A stretch of 64,000 nucleotides of DNA from Variovorax boronicumulans (lineage in GTDB: Bacteria > Pseudomonadota > Gammaproteobacteria > Burkholderiales > Burkholderiaceae_C). Below, piece by piece: positions 39,576 through 48,377 of this stretch. The stretch is from positions 62,001 through 126,000 of the forward strand of contig NZ_VEDO01000010.1 in the NCBI RefSeq assembly GCF_007677875.1, written 5' to 3'. The position numbers were made by a program, and so were the translations under genes. How positions within the stretch are numbered: position 1 is the stretch's first letter; every line of letters begins with the position of its first letter. The notes beneath the pieces were generated by a model. It saw nothing but the letters and a program-made list of their open reading frames with translations, was not told the origin of the DNA and did not search any database.

Positions 39576-40427
39576 ATGTCCTCATCTGTTCCCTCCGCAT
39601 CTGCTCCTGCCCTTCAACCCGAGGACTTCGACCAACTCGACGCCTGGCTCGACGCGTTGCGCGAGCAGGGTGTCGAGGCGCCGCAATGGGAGCTGTGCGA
39701 AGGGTTCATGGCGGCGCTGGTCTGCTGCCGCAGTCCGGTGGCCCCCTCTGCCTACTGGCCAGTGCTGTTCGAATCGGACAAGCCGTTGGAAGAGCTGTTC
39801 CCGGATGCGACCGTGCGCCAGCAGTTCGAGTCCCTGTGGGCGCGCCGCTGGCAGGAGATCGCCATTGCGCTGGATGCCGAGGTCGAGCGCCTGGACGACG
39901 AACGGGCCTATTGCCCGCAAGTGCTGGACGTGCACAGCGCCATGGCCCAGCTGGCGCCCGAAGCGCGCGCAGCCGCCCTCGGTCTGGACGACGCCAGCGA
40001 AGCCGCCCTGGCCGAGGCCGTGGCCCAGTTGCCGTCCTTCGCCCAACTGTGGGCACTGGGCTTCATGCTGGTGGTGGAAAGCTGGCCCGACGAATGGCTG
40101 GCCCCCAGCCGCGAGAAGGACATCGCCCGCACCATGGACGAGGCCCTGGGCGCCGTGGCTGCTCTGTGCGAGGACGACGAAGGCCCTGCCGAAGTGTCGG
40201 CCTATGTGGACGACGACGGCGAGGAAGGCCCGCCCAGCATGTCGGCCGAGCGGCTGGAATCCTTCGGCGAAGCCGTCTGGGCCGTCTACGATCTGCGCGC
40301 CGCCGGCCTGGCGCTGGGCCCCCGTGTGGCCCCCGTGCGCCACGACCAGCCGCAGCCGGGCCGCAACGATCCCTGCCCCTGCGGCAGCGGCAAGAAGTTC
40401 AAGAAGTGCCATGGCGCTGCCAACTGA
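39576..40427 (+). CDS. YecA/UPF0149 family protein with C-terminal SEC-C zinc motif
   Basis: 283 residues, acidic. The body (about 15-200) matches the UPF0149/YecA pattern ([35 protein letters not shown]). The C-terminus is a SEC-C metal-binding motif, [18 protein letters not shown], as at the end of SecA, which binds zinc and can contact SecB or ribosomes. Function of the family is unclear. It is 104 bases after the PIN gene, with its own start; the Phc-type operon begins 70 bases downstream on the same strand. Confidence 0.85.
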   Translation: MSSSVPSASAPALQPEDFDQLDAWLDALREQGVEAPQWELCEGFMAALVCCRSPVAPSAYWPVLFESDKPLEELFPDATVRQQFESLWARRWQEIAIALDAEVERLDDERAYCPQVLDVHSAMAQLAPEARAAALGLDDASEAALAEAVAQLPSFAQLWALGFMLVVESWPDEWLAPSREKDIARTMDEALGAVAALCEDDEGPAEVSAYVDDDGEEGPPSMSAERLESFGEAVWAVYDLRAAGLALGPRVAPVRHDQPQPGRNDPCPCGSGKKFKKCHGAAN

Positions 40428-40497
40428 GCGCTTTTGCCATTCGCCGGCGCGCTGAAGCGCCCGCTGTACCGTCCGTCCGCCTGCCGAGGTCTGCACC

Positions 40498-41889
40498 GTG
40501 CTGTCTCCCCGTGCCATCGATGCCGTCGTCACTTTCCGCAACAGCCAGGGCGAGGTCGTCCGTGGGGTGCTGACCAACCACCAGCGGCGTTCGCTGGTGA
40601 TGGAGGTCTACAACCCCTATTCCATCGTCCAGGTCAGCGAGGTGCTCAGCGAGCTGACCGTGCGCGCGGGCGAGCGGCCGGTCTACCGCGGCAAGGCTGT
40701 GGTGGTGAGCTTGCTCAACACCGGGCTGATGGCGGTGGTCTCGGTCACGCTGATCGACGAATGGGATGAACTGGCCGTGCTGGGCCACGACCCGGCCTCG
40801 TTTTCGCAGCAGGCGCGCGCCTTCGTCGACGAATGGAACCAGCGCTTCCACATCGGCGAGTCCTACCAGGTCGCCGTCAGTGAGCTGCGCGCCTACCTGT
40901 CCGATGTTTCGCGCTGGGTCGACCAGGCCGACATGTCGGCCACACTGCCCAAGGACGCTGAGGGCCGGTTGCGCAAGGACGTGTTCTTCGAGATCGCCGA
41001 GCCGCTGATGCAGCGCGCGCGCAATTACTTCGACCGGCTCGAAGACGTGTCGCGCGAGGTGCCCGAGCCGCTGCAACCGTCCCACCGCACTTTCGCGCAG
41101 ACGGCGATCCACCCGCTGATCCTGCGCGCGCCCTTCGTCTACCGCACCTTCGCCAAGCCGCTGGGCTATGCGGGCGACTACCAGATGGTCAACCAGATGC
41201 TGCAGGATCCGCGCGACGGCGCCAGCACCTATTTTCAGATCATCAACGCGCTGTTCCTGAATGCTGCCGTCGCGCGGGCGCACCGCAACCGCATTGACAT
41301 CCTGGTTGACACGCTGGCGCCCTTGTCCCAGGCCAAGGCGGGCGATGGTCCGGTGCGCGTGCTCAACGTGGGTTGCGGTCCCGCAGTGGAGATCCAGCGG
41401 CTGATCGCCAGCCACCCCGACCCGGGCCGCCTGGCCTTCACACTGATGGATTTCAGCGAGGAAACCCTGGCCTACACGCGAGACCGGATCGAAGAGGCCA
41501 GCCGCCGCCGCGGTGTGCAGGTGTCGATCACGCTCGTGCATGAATCGGTGCACAACCTGCTCAAGCGCGCTTCCAGCGATCGCGGTGCACCGCAGGAGTC
41601 CTTCGATTTCGTCTACTGCGCCGGCCTGTTCGACTACCTGTCCGACAAGGTCTGCCATCGCCTACTGCAGTACTTTTGCAGCCGCACGCGCAGCGGTGGC
41701 AGCATGCTGGTCACCAACGTACACAGCAGCAATCCGGAAAGGGGCGTCATGGAACACCTGCTGGAGTGGCATCTGATCTACCGCGACGAAGCGGGCATGC
41801 GCGCCTTGGCTCCCGAACCGGCCCGGTTGGAACGCATCTGGACCGATGCCACCGGCGTCAATGTGTTCATGCAACTGGCCCTGGCCTGA
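40498..41889 (+). CDS. phcB: PhcB-like SAM-dependent methyltransferase (quorum-sensing signal synthase)
   Basis: 463 residues. About 1-90 is a beta-rich domain reminiscent of a degenerate PilZ fold (RGVLTNHQRRSLVMEVYNP); about 270-460 is a Rossmann methyltransferase with motif I VRVLNVGCGPAVEIQRL, acidic LMDFSEETL and VYCAGLFDYLSDKV. Family members annotated as 3-hydroxypalmitic-acid-methyl-ester biosynthesis proteins have this layout. In Ralstonia, PhcB makes 3-hydroxy fatty-acid methyl ester signals. The order PhcB-kinase-receiver kinase-receiver downstream supports this. GTG start with GAGG upstream. The next ATG follows the stop directly (TGAATG). Confidence 0.82.
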   Translation: MLSPRAIDAVVTFRNSQGEVVRGVLTNHQRRSLVMEVYNPYSIVQVSEVLSELTVRAGERPVYRGKAVVVSLLNTGLMAVVSVTLIDEWDELAVLGHDPASFSQQARAFVDEWNQRFHIGESYQVAVSELRAYLSDVSRWVDQADMSATLPKDAEGRLRKDVFFEIAEPLMQRARNYFDRLEDVSREVPEPLQPSHRTFAQTAIHPLILRAPFVYRTFAKPLGYAGDYQMVNQMLQDPRDGASTYFQIINALFLNAAVARAHRNRIDILVDTLAPLSQAKAGDGPVRVLNVGCGPAVEIQRLIASHPDPGRLAFTLMDFSEETLAYTRDRIEEASRRRGVQVSITLVHESVHNLLKRASSDRGAPQESFDFVYCAGLFDYLSDKVCHRLLQYFCSRTRSGGSMLVTNVHSSNPERGVMEHLLEWHLIYRDEAGMRALAPEPARLERIWTDATGVNVFMQLALA

Positions 41890-43320
41890 ATGGCCATGGC
41901 CCAGGACCTGCACAGCGACTACGAGGCCGAGCTGGCGGAGTTCCGCCTGGCCTACAGCCGCACAGGTTGTGCCGTGGCCACGGCACTGGTGGCCGGCGGC
42001 GTTGCGCTGGACTTGATCTTCTACCCAGCCCAGGCCTGGCAGCTCGGCGTGGTGCGGGGCCTATGTACCTTGGCCCTGCTGCTGCTGCTGTTCTTGCTGT
42101 ACCGTGCCGGCGCCAAGCGGCATGTGCGCGAACTGACTTTGGCCTGGCTGGTCCTGCCGCAGGTCATGATCACCTGGATGATCTACACCACGCAAGGAGC
42201 CGAATCGCCTTACGTGTTCGGCCTCAGCTTGGCGTTGTACGCAGCCGGCATCATCATGCCGATCGGCTTCCTGCAATCGGTCGGCCTGGGAGTGTTCACC
42301 TGCGCTGCCTACATCATCGCCGGCTTGGCCCATGCCGGTACGCTCGTGGCACCGCCGGCGCTGATCGGCAACACGCTGTTCCTGCTGTTCTCGGTCGCGA
42401 TCTCGGCCGGCTGCACCTTCTTCAACGAGCGCGCGCGCATGCGGCTGTTCGCGCTGCAGCACGAAGTCTCCGAGAAGAACGCCTCCCTGCTGAGCACCAA
42501 CCAGGCCCTGGCCCAGATCAAGGGCATGATGATGCAGCAGGAGAAAATGGCGGCCCTGGGCACGCTGTCGGCCGGGCTGCTGCACGAGGTCAACAACCCC
42601 GTCAACTACAGCATGATGGCGCTCAACATGGCGCTGATGGACCCGGCTGTCGCCGCCAGCGCCGAACTCAAGGAAAGTCTGACCGATGCCAAGGACGGCA
42701 TGCTGCGCGTGCAGAACATCGTGACCGACCTCAAGACCTTCGCCTACCAGAAGCCCGGTGGCGACAGCGAGCGCATCTTCCTGTTCGAGAAAGCCTTGCG
42801 CTCGGCGCTGCGGCTCACCGGATTCGAACTCAAGGGCGTGGCCATCGACACCCAGCTGCCGCTGGACACCCACGTGCGGGGCGATGAGCCGGGCGTCATC
42901 GGCGTGCTCGTGAACCTGCTCGGCAACGCGGCGCTGGCCCTGCACAAGGCGGCGCAGCGCCGGCCGGGCCTGGCGCCACAGATCGGCGTGCGGGCCGCGC
43001 GCCAGGGCGCCCGCCTGCACGTGCACGTGCGCGACAACGGCACTGGCATCGCGCCGGAAAACCTCGAGCGCGTGTTCGAGCCCTTCTTCACCACGCGCGA
43101 AGTGGGCCAGGGCCTGGGCCTGGGGCTGGCCGTCTGCTATGCCATCGTGCAGCGCCATGGCGGGCAGCTGACCGTGGCCAGCGAAGAGGGCGCCTGGACC
43201 GAGTTCAGCTTCGACCTGGCGCTGGCCACGGCCGATGCCGCTGCCGAGCCGGGCGCGGCTCCTGCCGCCACGCCGCCACCCGCGCCCCTGGACGCGCCGG
43301 CCGGCGCCCTCGCGGCTTGA
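41890..43320 (+). CDS. phcS: PhcS-like membrane sensor histidine kinase
   Basis: 476 residues. Six hydrophobic helices span about residues 25-180 with little periplasmic sequence, fitting detection of a membrane-soluble signal. The kinase core has H box LGTLSAGLLHEVNNPVNYSM with His232 as phospho-acceptor (Ralstonia PhcS uses His230, as I recall), N box VLVNLLGNAALALHKA, VRDNGTGIAP and GQGLGLGLAVCYAI. A Pro/Ala-rich tail follows. It should autophosphorylate in response to the PhcB-type ester and pass phosphate to the two downstream receivers. Confidence 0.85.
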   Translation: MAMAQDLHSDYEAELAEFRLAYSRTGCAVATALVAGGVALDLIFYPAQAWQLGVVRGLCTLALLLLLFLLYRAGAKRHVRELTLAWLVLPQVMITWMIYTTQGAESPYVFGLSLALYAAGIIMPIGFLQSVGLGVFTCAAYIIAGLAHAGTLVAPPALIGNTLFLLFSVAISAGCTFFNERARMRLFALQHEVSEKNASLLSTNQALAQIKGMMMQQEKMAALGTLSAGLLHEVNNPVNYSMMALNMALMDPAVAASAELKESLTDAKDGMLRVQNIVTDLKTFAYQKPGGDSERIFLFEKALRSALRLTGFELKGVAIDTQLPLDTHVRGDEPGVIGVLVNLLGNAALALHKAAQRRPGLAPQIGVRAARQGARLHVHVRDNGTGIAPENLERVFEPFFTTREVGQGLGLGLAVCYAIVQRHGGQLTVASEEGAWTEFSFDLALATADAAAEPGAAPAATPPPAPLDAPAGALAA

Positions 43321-43331
43321 AACCGCCCGCC

Positions 43332-44504
43332 ATGCACGCTGCGCCCATGGAACCGGTTGCCGAAACCGTCCTCGTGGTCGATGACGAGGCGCTCGCGCGC
43401 AAGTGGTTCCACCGCACCTACGAGAACGAGTTCCGCATCGAGACCGTGGCCAGCGTCGACGAGGCACTGCAACTGCTGGGCCGCAGCGGCCACCGCGTCG
43501 CCGTGGTCGTCACCGACTACCGCATGCCGCAGCGCACCGGCCTGGAACTGTTGCAGGAGCTGCAGCGCCGGCACCGGCACCGGCACCTGGTGCCATTGCT
43601 GTGCACGGCCTATGCCGACACCGACCTCGCGATCGCCGCCGTCAACGAAGGCCGGGTTTTCCGCATCCTGCAAAAGCCGCTGGAGGAGACGGCCACGCGC
43701 CAGGCGCTGCGCGAGGCGCTGGCCTGGCACAGCCAGCGCGCACGCGAGCGCGCGCTGCACGAGAGCCGCGTCATGGCCATGCGCGAGACGCTGGGCTTTC
43801 TGGCGCACGAACTCAACACCCCGCTGGGCACGGTGCGCGGCTACATGGCCGCACTGCGCGACCGCTACCAGGCCCAGGCCTCGGGCGAAGGCCGCGCGGT
43901 CTTCGACGAGCACCGTGCGGGTGAGGTGATCGCCGCCATCGACTCGGCGGAGCGGCGCACGCTGTACTGCCAGTCGCTGGTGGCCAGCTTCGTGCAGTCC
44001 GCACGCGACGCCCTGCCGGGCGCCGTGGAGTCGCCGCTGTACGCCGGTGCGCTCGTCCGCGCGCTGCTGGCCGAGTACCCCTTCGAGGGCGAGGAGCGCG
44101 ATTGGGTGGCGCTGGACCCGCAGCAGGACTTCCGCCTGCCCGGCCGGCGCGACCTGCTGTACTTGGTGCTGTGCACGTTGACCAAGAATGCGCTGCTCGC
44201 CATGCGCGGCGTGGCCCGCCCAAGGCTGCGCATCGAGTTCGGCCAGGCGGCGCCGGCGGAACTGCCGCGCAATGCCTGGATCCGCTTCATCGACAACGGC
44301 TGCGGCATCGCGCCCGACATCCTCACGCGGCTGACGCTGGAGCCGCTGACCACGCGCGCCGCCAGCGGTGGCAACGGCATGGGCCTGGTGTTCTGCCGAC
44401 GCGTCGTGCAGTCCGTCGGCGGCGGCATCGCCATCCACTCCGAACCCGGACAGGGCTGCACCGTCACCCTGACCTTCCCGAGCACCGAGGACGCCAGAAC
44501 ATGA
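43332..44504 (+). CDS. phcR: PhcR-like response regulator with C-terminal histidine kinase domain
   Basis: 390 residues. An N-terminal receiver (VLVVDDEALARKWF, Asp62 in VVVTDYRMPQRTG, Lys in RILQKPLEE) is followed by a kinase-like half with FLAHELNTPLGTVRGYMAAL (His159), an ATPase domain with LCTLTKNALLAMRG, FIDNGCGIAP and GGNGMGLVFCRRVV. The receiver-first kinase is the hallmark of Ralstonia PhcR. No DNA-binding domain is present. ATG 43332 is preferred; a TTG 15 bases earlier overlaps the kinase stop. Its stop overlaps the next start (ATGA). Confidence 0.85.
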   Translation: MHAAPMEPVAETVLVVDDEALARKWFHRTYENEFRIETVASVDEALQLLGRSGHRVAVVVTDYRMPQRTGLELLQELQRRHRHRHLVPLLCTAYADTDLAIAAVNEGRVFRILQKPLEETATRQALREALAWHSQRARERALHESRVMAMRETLGFLAHELNTPLGTVRGYMAALRDRYQAQASGEGRAVFDEHRAGEVIAAIDSAERRTLYCQSLVASFVQSARDALPGAVESPLYAGALVRALLAEYPFEGEERDWVALDPQQDFRLPGRRDLLYLVLCTLTKNALLAMRGVARPRLRIEFGQAAPAELPRNAWIRFIDNGCGIAPDILTRLTLEPLTTRAASGGNGMGLVFCRRVVQSVGGGIAIHSEPGQGCTVTLTFPSTEDART

Positions 44505-45478
44505 ACAAGCAACCCCAGAAAATCCTGTACGTGGACGACGAGACCATGGCGCTGAAGTACTTCGAGCGCCTCGTGTCCCCGCTGGCACCGGTCCTCACGG
44601 CCTCCTCGGTCGATGCCGGCAAGGCCATGCTGGCCGAGCATGCCGACGAGATCGCGGTGCTGGTGTCCGACCAGCGCATGCCCGGCGCCTACGGCAACGA
44701 GTTGCTGCGTCATGCGCACGACAACCATCCCAACATCGTGCGCATGCTGACCACCGCCTATTCGGAACTGGGCGAGGCCATCGAGGCCATCAACTCCGGC
44801 CACATCTACCGCTACATCACCAAGCCCTGGGACCTGGAAAGCCTGCGCGCCGACCTCAAGAACGCGCTGGAGCTGGCCGCGCTGCGCAGCGAGCGCGACA
44901 TGCTGCTGCGCGAAAAGCTCATGGTGCAGCAACAGCAGTTGCTGGCCGAGCGCGTGACCCAGCTGGTGGTGGCCTGCGCCGGCTTCGTGCGGCCCGACCA
45001 TGCGCCACGCGTCGAGGCGTTCCTGCAGTCCGCCAGTGTGCTGGGCTGCCGGCCACCGGCGATCGACTGGCACAGCACCGACCACGCCGACCTGATGCAG
45101 GCCGAAACCGCGCGCAGCATCGCCATCGGCACCGAGCTGGCGGCCTGGGGCCGCTGGTTCGCGGACCAGGGCAGCGCGCGTCCGCCGCTGGCGGTGCTGG
45201 ACGAAGCGCTGGCCGGTGCCTCGGAGATCCACGAAGGCAAGCTGATCGTGCGCGACCGTGCCGCGCTGGTCTGGCCGCTGGAGGCGCCGACGGCGGCGCC
45301 CGTCGCTGCGGCGGGCACGGCCTGGCTGGCCTGGCTGCTGTGGACCGAGGGCAGCGCCACACTGCAGCCGCAGGGCGAAGGCCGCTGGCTGGTGGTGCAG
45401 GGTGCCTTGCCGTCGGCCGAGAGCCTGCGCCGTGACTGGATGGCCGCGGCCATCGAGCGCATCGAGCGGGCCGGCTGA
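44501..45478 (+). CDS. phcQ: PhcQ-like response regulator
   Basis: 325 residues: an N-terminal receiver domain (KILYVDDETMALKYFERLV, Asp57 in VLVSDQRMPGAYGNELL, and YRYITKPWDLESL) with no DNA-binding domain, a coiled-coil linker (about 125-150), and a C-terminal region with weak kinase-like character (AGTAWLAWLLWTEGSATLQ) lacking recognisable H and N boxes. This agrees with PhcQ, which in Ralstonia relays Phc signals to the LysR-type regulator PhcA. phcA is not in the window. It is last in the operon, convergent with the flavin reductase gene three bases away. Confidence 0.82.
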   Translation: MNKQPQKILYVDDETMALKYFERLVSPLAPVLTASSVDAGKAMLAEHADEIAVLVSDQRMPGAYGNELLRHAHDNHPNIVRMLTTAYSELGEAIEAINSGHIYRYITKPWDLESLRADLKNALELAALRSERDMLLREKLMVQQQQLLAERVTQLVVACAGFVRPDHAPRVEAFLQSASVLGCRPPAIDWHSTDHADLMQAETARSIAIGTELAAWGRWFADQGSARPPLAVLDEALAGASEIHEGKLIVRDRAALVWPLEAPTAAPVAAAGTAWLAWLLWTEGSATLQPQGEGRWLVVQGALPSAESLRRDWMAAAIERIERAG

Positions 45479-45481
45479 ACC

Positions 45482-46051
45482 TCAGAGCGGCGCGCGCGCC
45501 TGCACCGTGCCCGCGGCGCGCGCGAACAGCCCGGCACCCAGGTGGTGCAGGGTCTGCAGGTCGGCGTTGTCGTCGCGCAAGGACCAATGCCCGTCGGCGA
45601 ACACGCGCGGATCGGCCGCTGCGGCCACGACCTCGCCGAAGCAGGTGTCGTAGGCCTCTTCGGTGTGGCGCTCGGGGATCAGCCGGCATTCGAGCCAGCC
45701 CACGCAGCCCTGCTCCAGCACGGGCATGCCCAGCACCGGGCCGCTGCCGGCCGCGATGCCGTGGCGCCCGAACTTGTCGCCCGCGCGCCCGCTCGTGCTG
45801 CCGACGGCATAGACCAGGTCGGCCAGCGCTGCGCCGGGGATGCACAGCGCGAACGCACCGCTGGCCATGACCAGCTTGCGCGTGAAGGTGCTCTTGTCGA
45901 TCACCACCGCGATGCGCGGTGGCGTGAACTCCACCGGCATGGACCAGGCCGCCGCCATCACGTTGCGGCGCCCGCCGTGCGCGCTGGTCACGAGCACCGT
46001 GGGCCCATGGTTGATCAGGCGGCTCGCGTGGTGCAGTGCGACCGGTTTCAT
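45482..46051 (-). CDS. Flavin reductase family protein
   Basis: 189 residues with the split-barrel flavin-binding fold of the DIM6/NTAB family: PTVLVTSAHGGRRNVMAAAW, PRIAVVIDKSTFTRKLV, and SGAFALCIPGAA. These FMN-dependent NAD(P)H reductases supply reduced flavin to monooxygenases or act as oxidoreductases; no monooxygenase is adjacent. The ATG overlaps the stop of the upstream gene (ATGA), which decides the start over a GTG nine bases earlier. Confidence 0.87.
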   Translation of the reverse strand: MKPVALHHASRLINHGPTVLVTSAHGGRRNVMAAAWSMPVEFTPPRIAVVIDKSTFTRKLVMASGAFALCIPGAALADLVYAVGSTSGRAGDKFGRHGIAAGSGPVLGMPVLEQGCVGWLECRLIPERHTEEAYDTCFGEVVAAAADPRVFADGHWSLRDDNADLQTLHHLGAGLFARAAGTVQARAPL

Positions 46052-46824
46052 CTCAGCCACTTGGCCGCAGCCTCGCGCACGGCGCCGCGGCTGTCCACGA
46101 GTTCCCAGGCGAAGCGCAGCACGCGCAGGTAGTCGGCGTCGTCGGTGGGCGCCATGAATCCCAGCGTGTTGACGGGCGTCAGCGGCGCGTCGATGAAGGC
46201 CGCGTACAGGCGTGGGTCGGTGCGCGCGTAGTGGAGGGCCTCGTAGGTCTCGGTGATCATCACGTCGCCCTTGCCTTCGGCGATGAGGCCCGGGATCTCG
46301 GCGTTCTTGTCGTGCGTGCTGACTTGGGCCGCCGTGAGGTTCTGCAGCACATAGGCCTCGTTGGTGCCGCCCGGGTTCTTGATCACGCGCACGCCGGACT
46401 GGTTCAGGCTTTCGCGCGTGCGGTACTTGTCCTTGTCGGCCGCGCGCACCAGCGCCACCTTGCCGAAGGGTGCGTAGCCCGGCAGCATGTCGACCTGGCG
46501 CAACCGCGCCACGTTGCGCGTGATGCCGCCCACGGCCACGTCGAACTTGTCGGCCTGGATGTCCTTCATCAGGTTGGGCCAGCTGGTCGGCACGTACTCG
46601 ACCTTGGCGCCCAGTTCCTTGGCCATGGCCTCGATGACGTCGATGTCGTGGCCGCTGTAGCCGCTGTCGGTCCTGATCGCGAAAGGCCGGTAGTCGCCCG
46701 GCGTGCCCACGCGCAGGGTCTTGCTCTCCATGATCTTGTCCAGCCGCGGGCCGGCCTGGGCGGCGCCGAGGAAGGTGGTGGCGGCCAGCACGGCCGCGGC
46801 GGCGAGGGTCAGGGTCTTGCGCAT
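46048..46824 (-). CDS. pheC: Periplasmic cyclohexadienyl (arogenate/prephenate) dehydratase-like protein
   Basis: 258 residues with a signal peptide (RKTLTLAAAAVLAATTFLGA) and a type 2 periplasmic binding fold. The blocks GTPGDYRPFAIRTDSGYSGH, VPTSWPNLMKDI, FDVAVGGITRNVARLRQ and KNPGGTNEAYV match PheC of Pseudomonas closely (GDYxPF, PTSWPNLM, NPGGTNE), and TETYEALHY keeps the acidic residue near the active site. PheC converts prephenate or arogenate in the periplasm. A plain amino-acid-binding protein is the alternative; no permease genes are nearby. It is coupled to the flavin reductase gene. Confidence 0.72.
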   Translation of the reverse strand: MRKTLTLAAAAVLAATTFLGAAQAGPRLDKIMESKTLRVGTPGDYRPFAIRTDSGYSGHDIDVIEAMAKELGAKVEYVPTSWPNLMKDIQADKFDVAVGGITRNVARLRQVDMLPGYAPFGKVALVRAADKDKYRTRESLNQSGVRVIKNPGGTNEAYVLQNLTAAQVSTHDKNAEIPGLIAEGKGDVMITETYEALHYARTDPRLYAAFIDAPLTPVNTLGFMAPTDDADYLRVLRFAWELVDSRGAVREAAAKWLR

Positions 46825-46867
46825 CGTACGGATTCCTTGGGGATCGAGCGGCGCATCGTAACGGGGT

Positions 46868-47692
46868 CTAGCGCACGCAGAACAGCCCGTTCAACGCGGC
46901 ACCCGTGGCGGCGCCCGCGAAGCCGTCGAAGCGGCCATGCTGCGCGAGTTCGGTGGCGGCGCGCATGAAGCCGCCCCAGGCCGCGCGTGCCAGCCCACCG
47001 CCCACGCTGACGCGGCGCACGCCCAATGCGGCGATCTCCGCCATGGTGAGGTCAGAGGTGCCACCCACGAGCAGGTTCACCGGCTTGGGTGCCACCGCCT
47101 GCACCACCGCGGCGATCTGCTCGCGCGTGCGGATGCCGGGCGCGTACAGGCAGTCCGCACCGGCCGCGGCGTAAGCGCGCAGCCGGGCCAGCGTGTCGTC
47201 CAGGTCGGGCCTGCCGACGATGAAGTTCTCGGCCCGCCCGACCAGCAGCGTGTCGCCGCCGGCCGCATCGATGGCCGCGCGTGCGGCGGCCAGGCGCGCC
47301 ACGGCCACGTCCCGCGGGTACTGCGGTTCGGCGGCGTCGCCCGTGCCGTCCTCGATCGACAGGCCGGCCACCCCGGTGGCCACGGCCAGGCGCACGCTCT
47401 CGGCCACTTCTTGGGGTGTGCCGCCGTAGCCGTCCTCGAAGTCGGCGTTCACGGGCAACTCGGTCGCGGCCACGATCTCGCGCAGATGGGCCAGCACGGC
47501 GTCGCGCGGCATGGCGCCGTCGGCCTGGGCCTGCGACCAGGCGTGGCCCGAGCTTGTGGAGGCCAGTGCCTGGAAGCCCAGGCTCTCGAGGTAGCGCGCA
47601 CTGCCGCGGTCCCAGGGGTTGGGAAGCACGAAGCAGCCCTGGCGGTGCAGGGCGTGGAAGGCGGCGCGTTTCTCGGCGGTGCTGCGGGGCAT
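46868..47692 (-). CDS. Isocitrate lyase/PEP mutase family protein
   Basis: A 274-residue TIM-barrel protein of the isocitrate lyase/phosphoenolpyruvate mutase superfamily: LPNPWDRGSARYLESLGFQA, the SSGHAWS loop, PVNADFEDGYGGTPQEVAES, GVAGLSIEDGTGD (metal site), LVGRAENF and ADCLYAPGIRT. The lyase signature KKCGH is absent, so it is a carboxy-acid lyase-like or uncharacterised member, not isocitrate lyase itself. CAGGAG precedes the ATG. It lies upstream of the PheC-like gene on the same strand and is divergent from a histidine phosphatase gene. Confidence 0.85.
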   Translation of the reverse strand: MPRSTAEKRAAFHALHRQGCFVLPNPWDRGSARYLESLGFQALASTSSGHAWSQAQADGAMPRDAVLAHLREIVAATELPVNADFEDGYGGTPQEVAESVRLAVATGVAGLSIEDGTGDAAEPQYPRDVAVARLAAARAAIDAAGGDTLLVGRAENFIVGRPDLDDTLARLRAYAAAGADCLYAPGIRTREQIAAVVQAVAPKPVNLLVGGTSDLTMAEIAALGVRRVSVGGGLARAAWGGFMRAATELAQHGRFDGFAGAATGAALNGLFCVR

Positions 47693-47813
47693 GGAACGGT
47701 CTCCTGGGGTGTGCGTGGACCGGCGCGGCGAAGGGTTTTGCGGACCGGCTGGCGTGGCGCGGCTATGGTCGCAGAACGCGGTCCGACCGGGCCGCCTTTT
47801 GGGAAGGGCTGCC

Positions 47814-48368
47814 ATGCACCGACGACATCTCACCGCAGCCGGCGCCGTGCTGGCCATCGCAGGCCTGCCGGTGCTGGCCCAATCCTGGCCCGCGCTGGAC
47901 CCGGACGGCGTCGTGTTGTTTCGCCATGCCGAGGCGCCGGGTGTCGGCGATCCGCCGCAGTTCCGGCTCGGCGACTGCGGCACGCAGCGCAATCTCAGCG
48001 CGCGCGGCCGCGCCCAGGCGCAGGAGCTGGGCGCGCGCTTTCGCGCCCGGAGCATCGCCGTGGGCCAGGTGCTGAGCAGTCAGTGGTGCCGCACGCGCGA
48101 CACGGCCGAACTCGCCTTCCCGGGCCGCGTGCAGGAGGCGCCGGCCTTCAACTCGTTCTTCAACGAAGACGCCGCGCAGTCCGAACGCCAGACCGCGGCG
48201 GCACGTGCCGTGCTGGCGGCCTGGCGCGGCCCGGGGGTGCTGGTGGTGGTCACGCACCAGGTCAACATCACGGCGCTGACCGGGATCTTCCCAGCCTCGG
48301 GCGAGGGCATCGTGGTGCGCGCTGCCCCCGCGGGTGGGGTGGAGGTGGTGGGGCGGCTGCCGCCCTGA
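47814..48368 (+). CDS. Exported histidine phosphatase family protein
   Basis: 184 residues with a signal peptide (MHRRHLTAAGAVLAIAGLPV, LAQ) and a histidine-phosphatase fold. The catalytic motif is VVLFRHAEAPG (RHA in place of RHG), with GDCGTQRNLSARGRAQAQEL, LSSQWCRTRDTAEL and VVVTHQVNITALTG supplying the second His. The export signal suggests periplasmic phosphomonoester cleavage. GGAAGGG precedes the ATG. It is convergent with the crotonase gene. Confidence 0.87.
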   Translation: MHRRHLTAAGAVLAIAGLPVLAQSWPALDPDGVVLFRHAEAPGVGDPPQFRLGDCGTQRNLSARGRAQAQELGARFRARSIAVGQVLSSQWCRTRDTAELAFPGRVQEAPAFNSFFNEDAAQSERQTAAARAVLAAWRGPGVLVVVTHQVNITALTGIFPASGEGIVVRAAPAGGVEVVGRLPP

Positions 48369-48377
48369 ACGAAGGCG

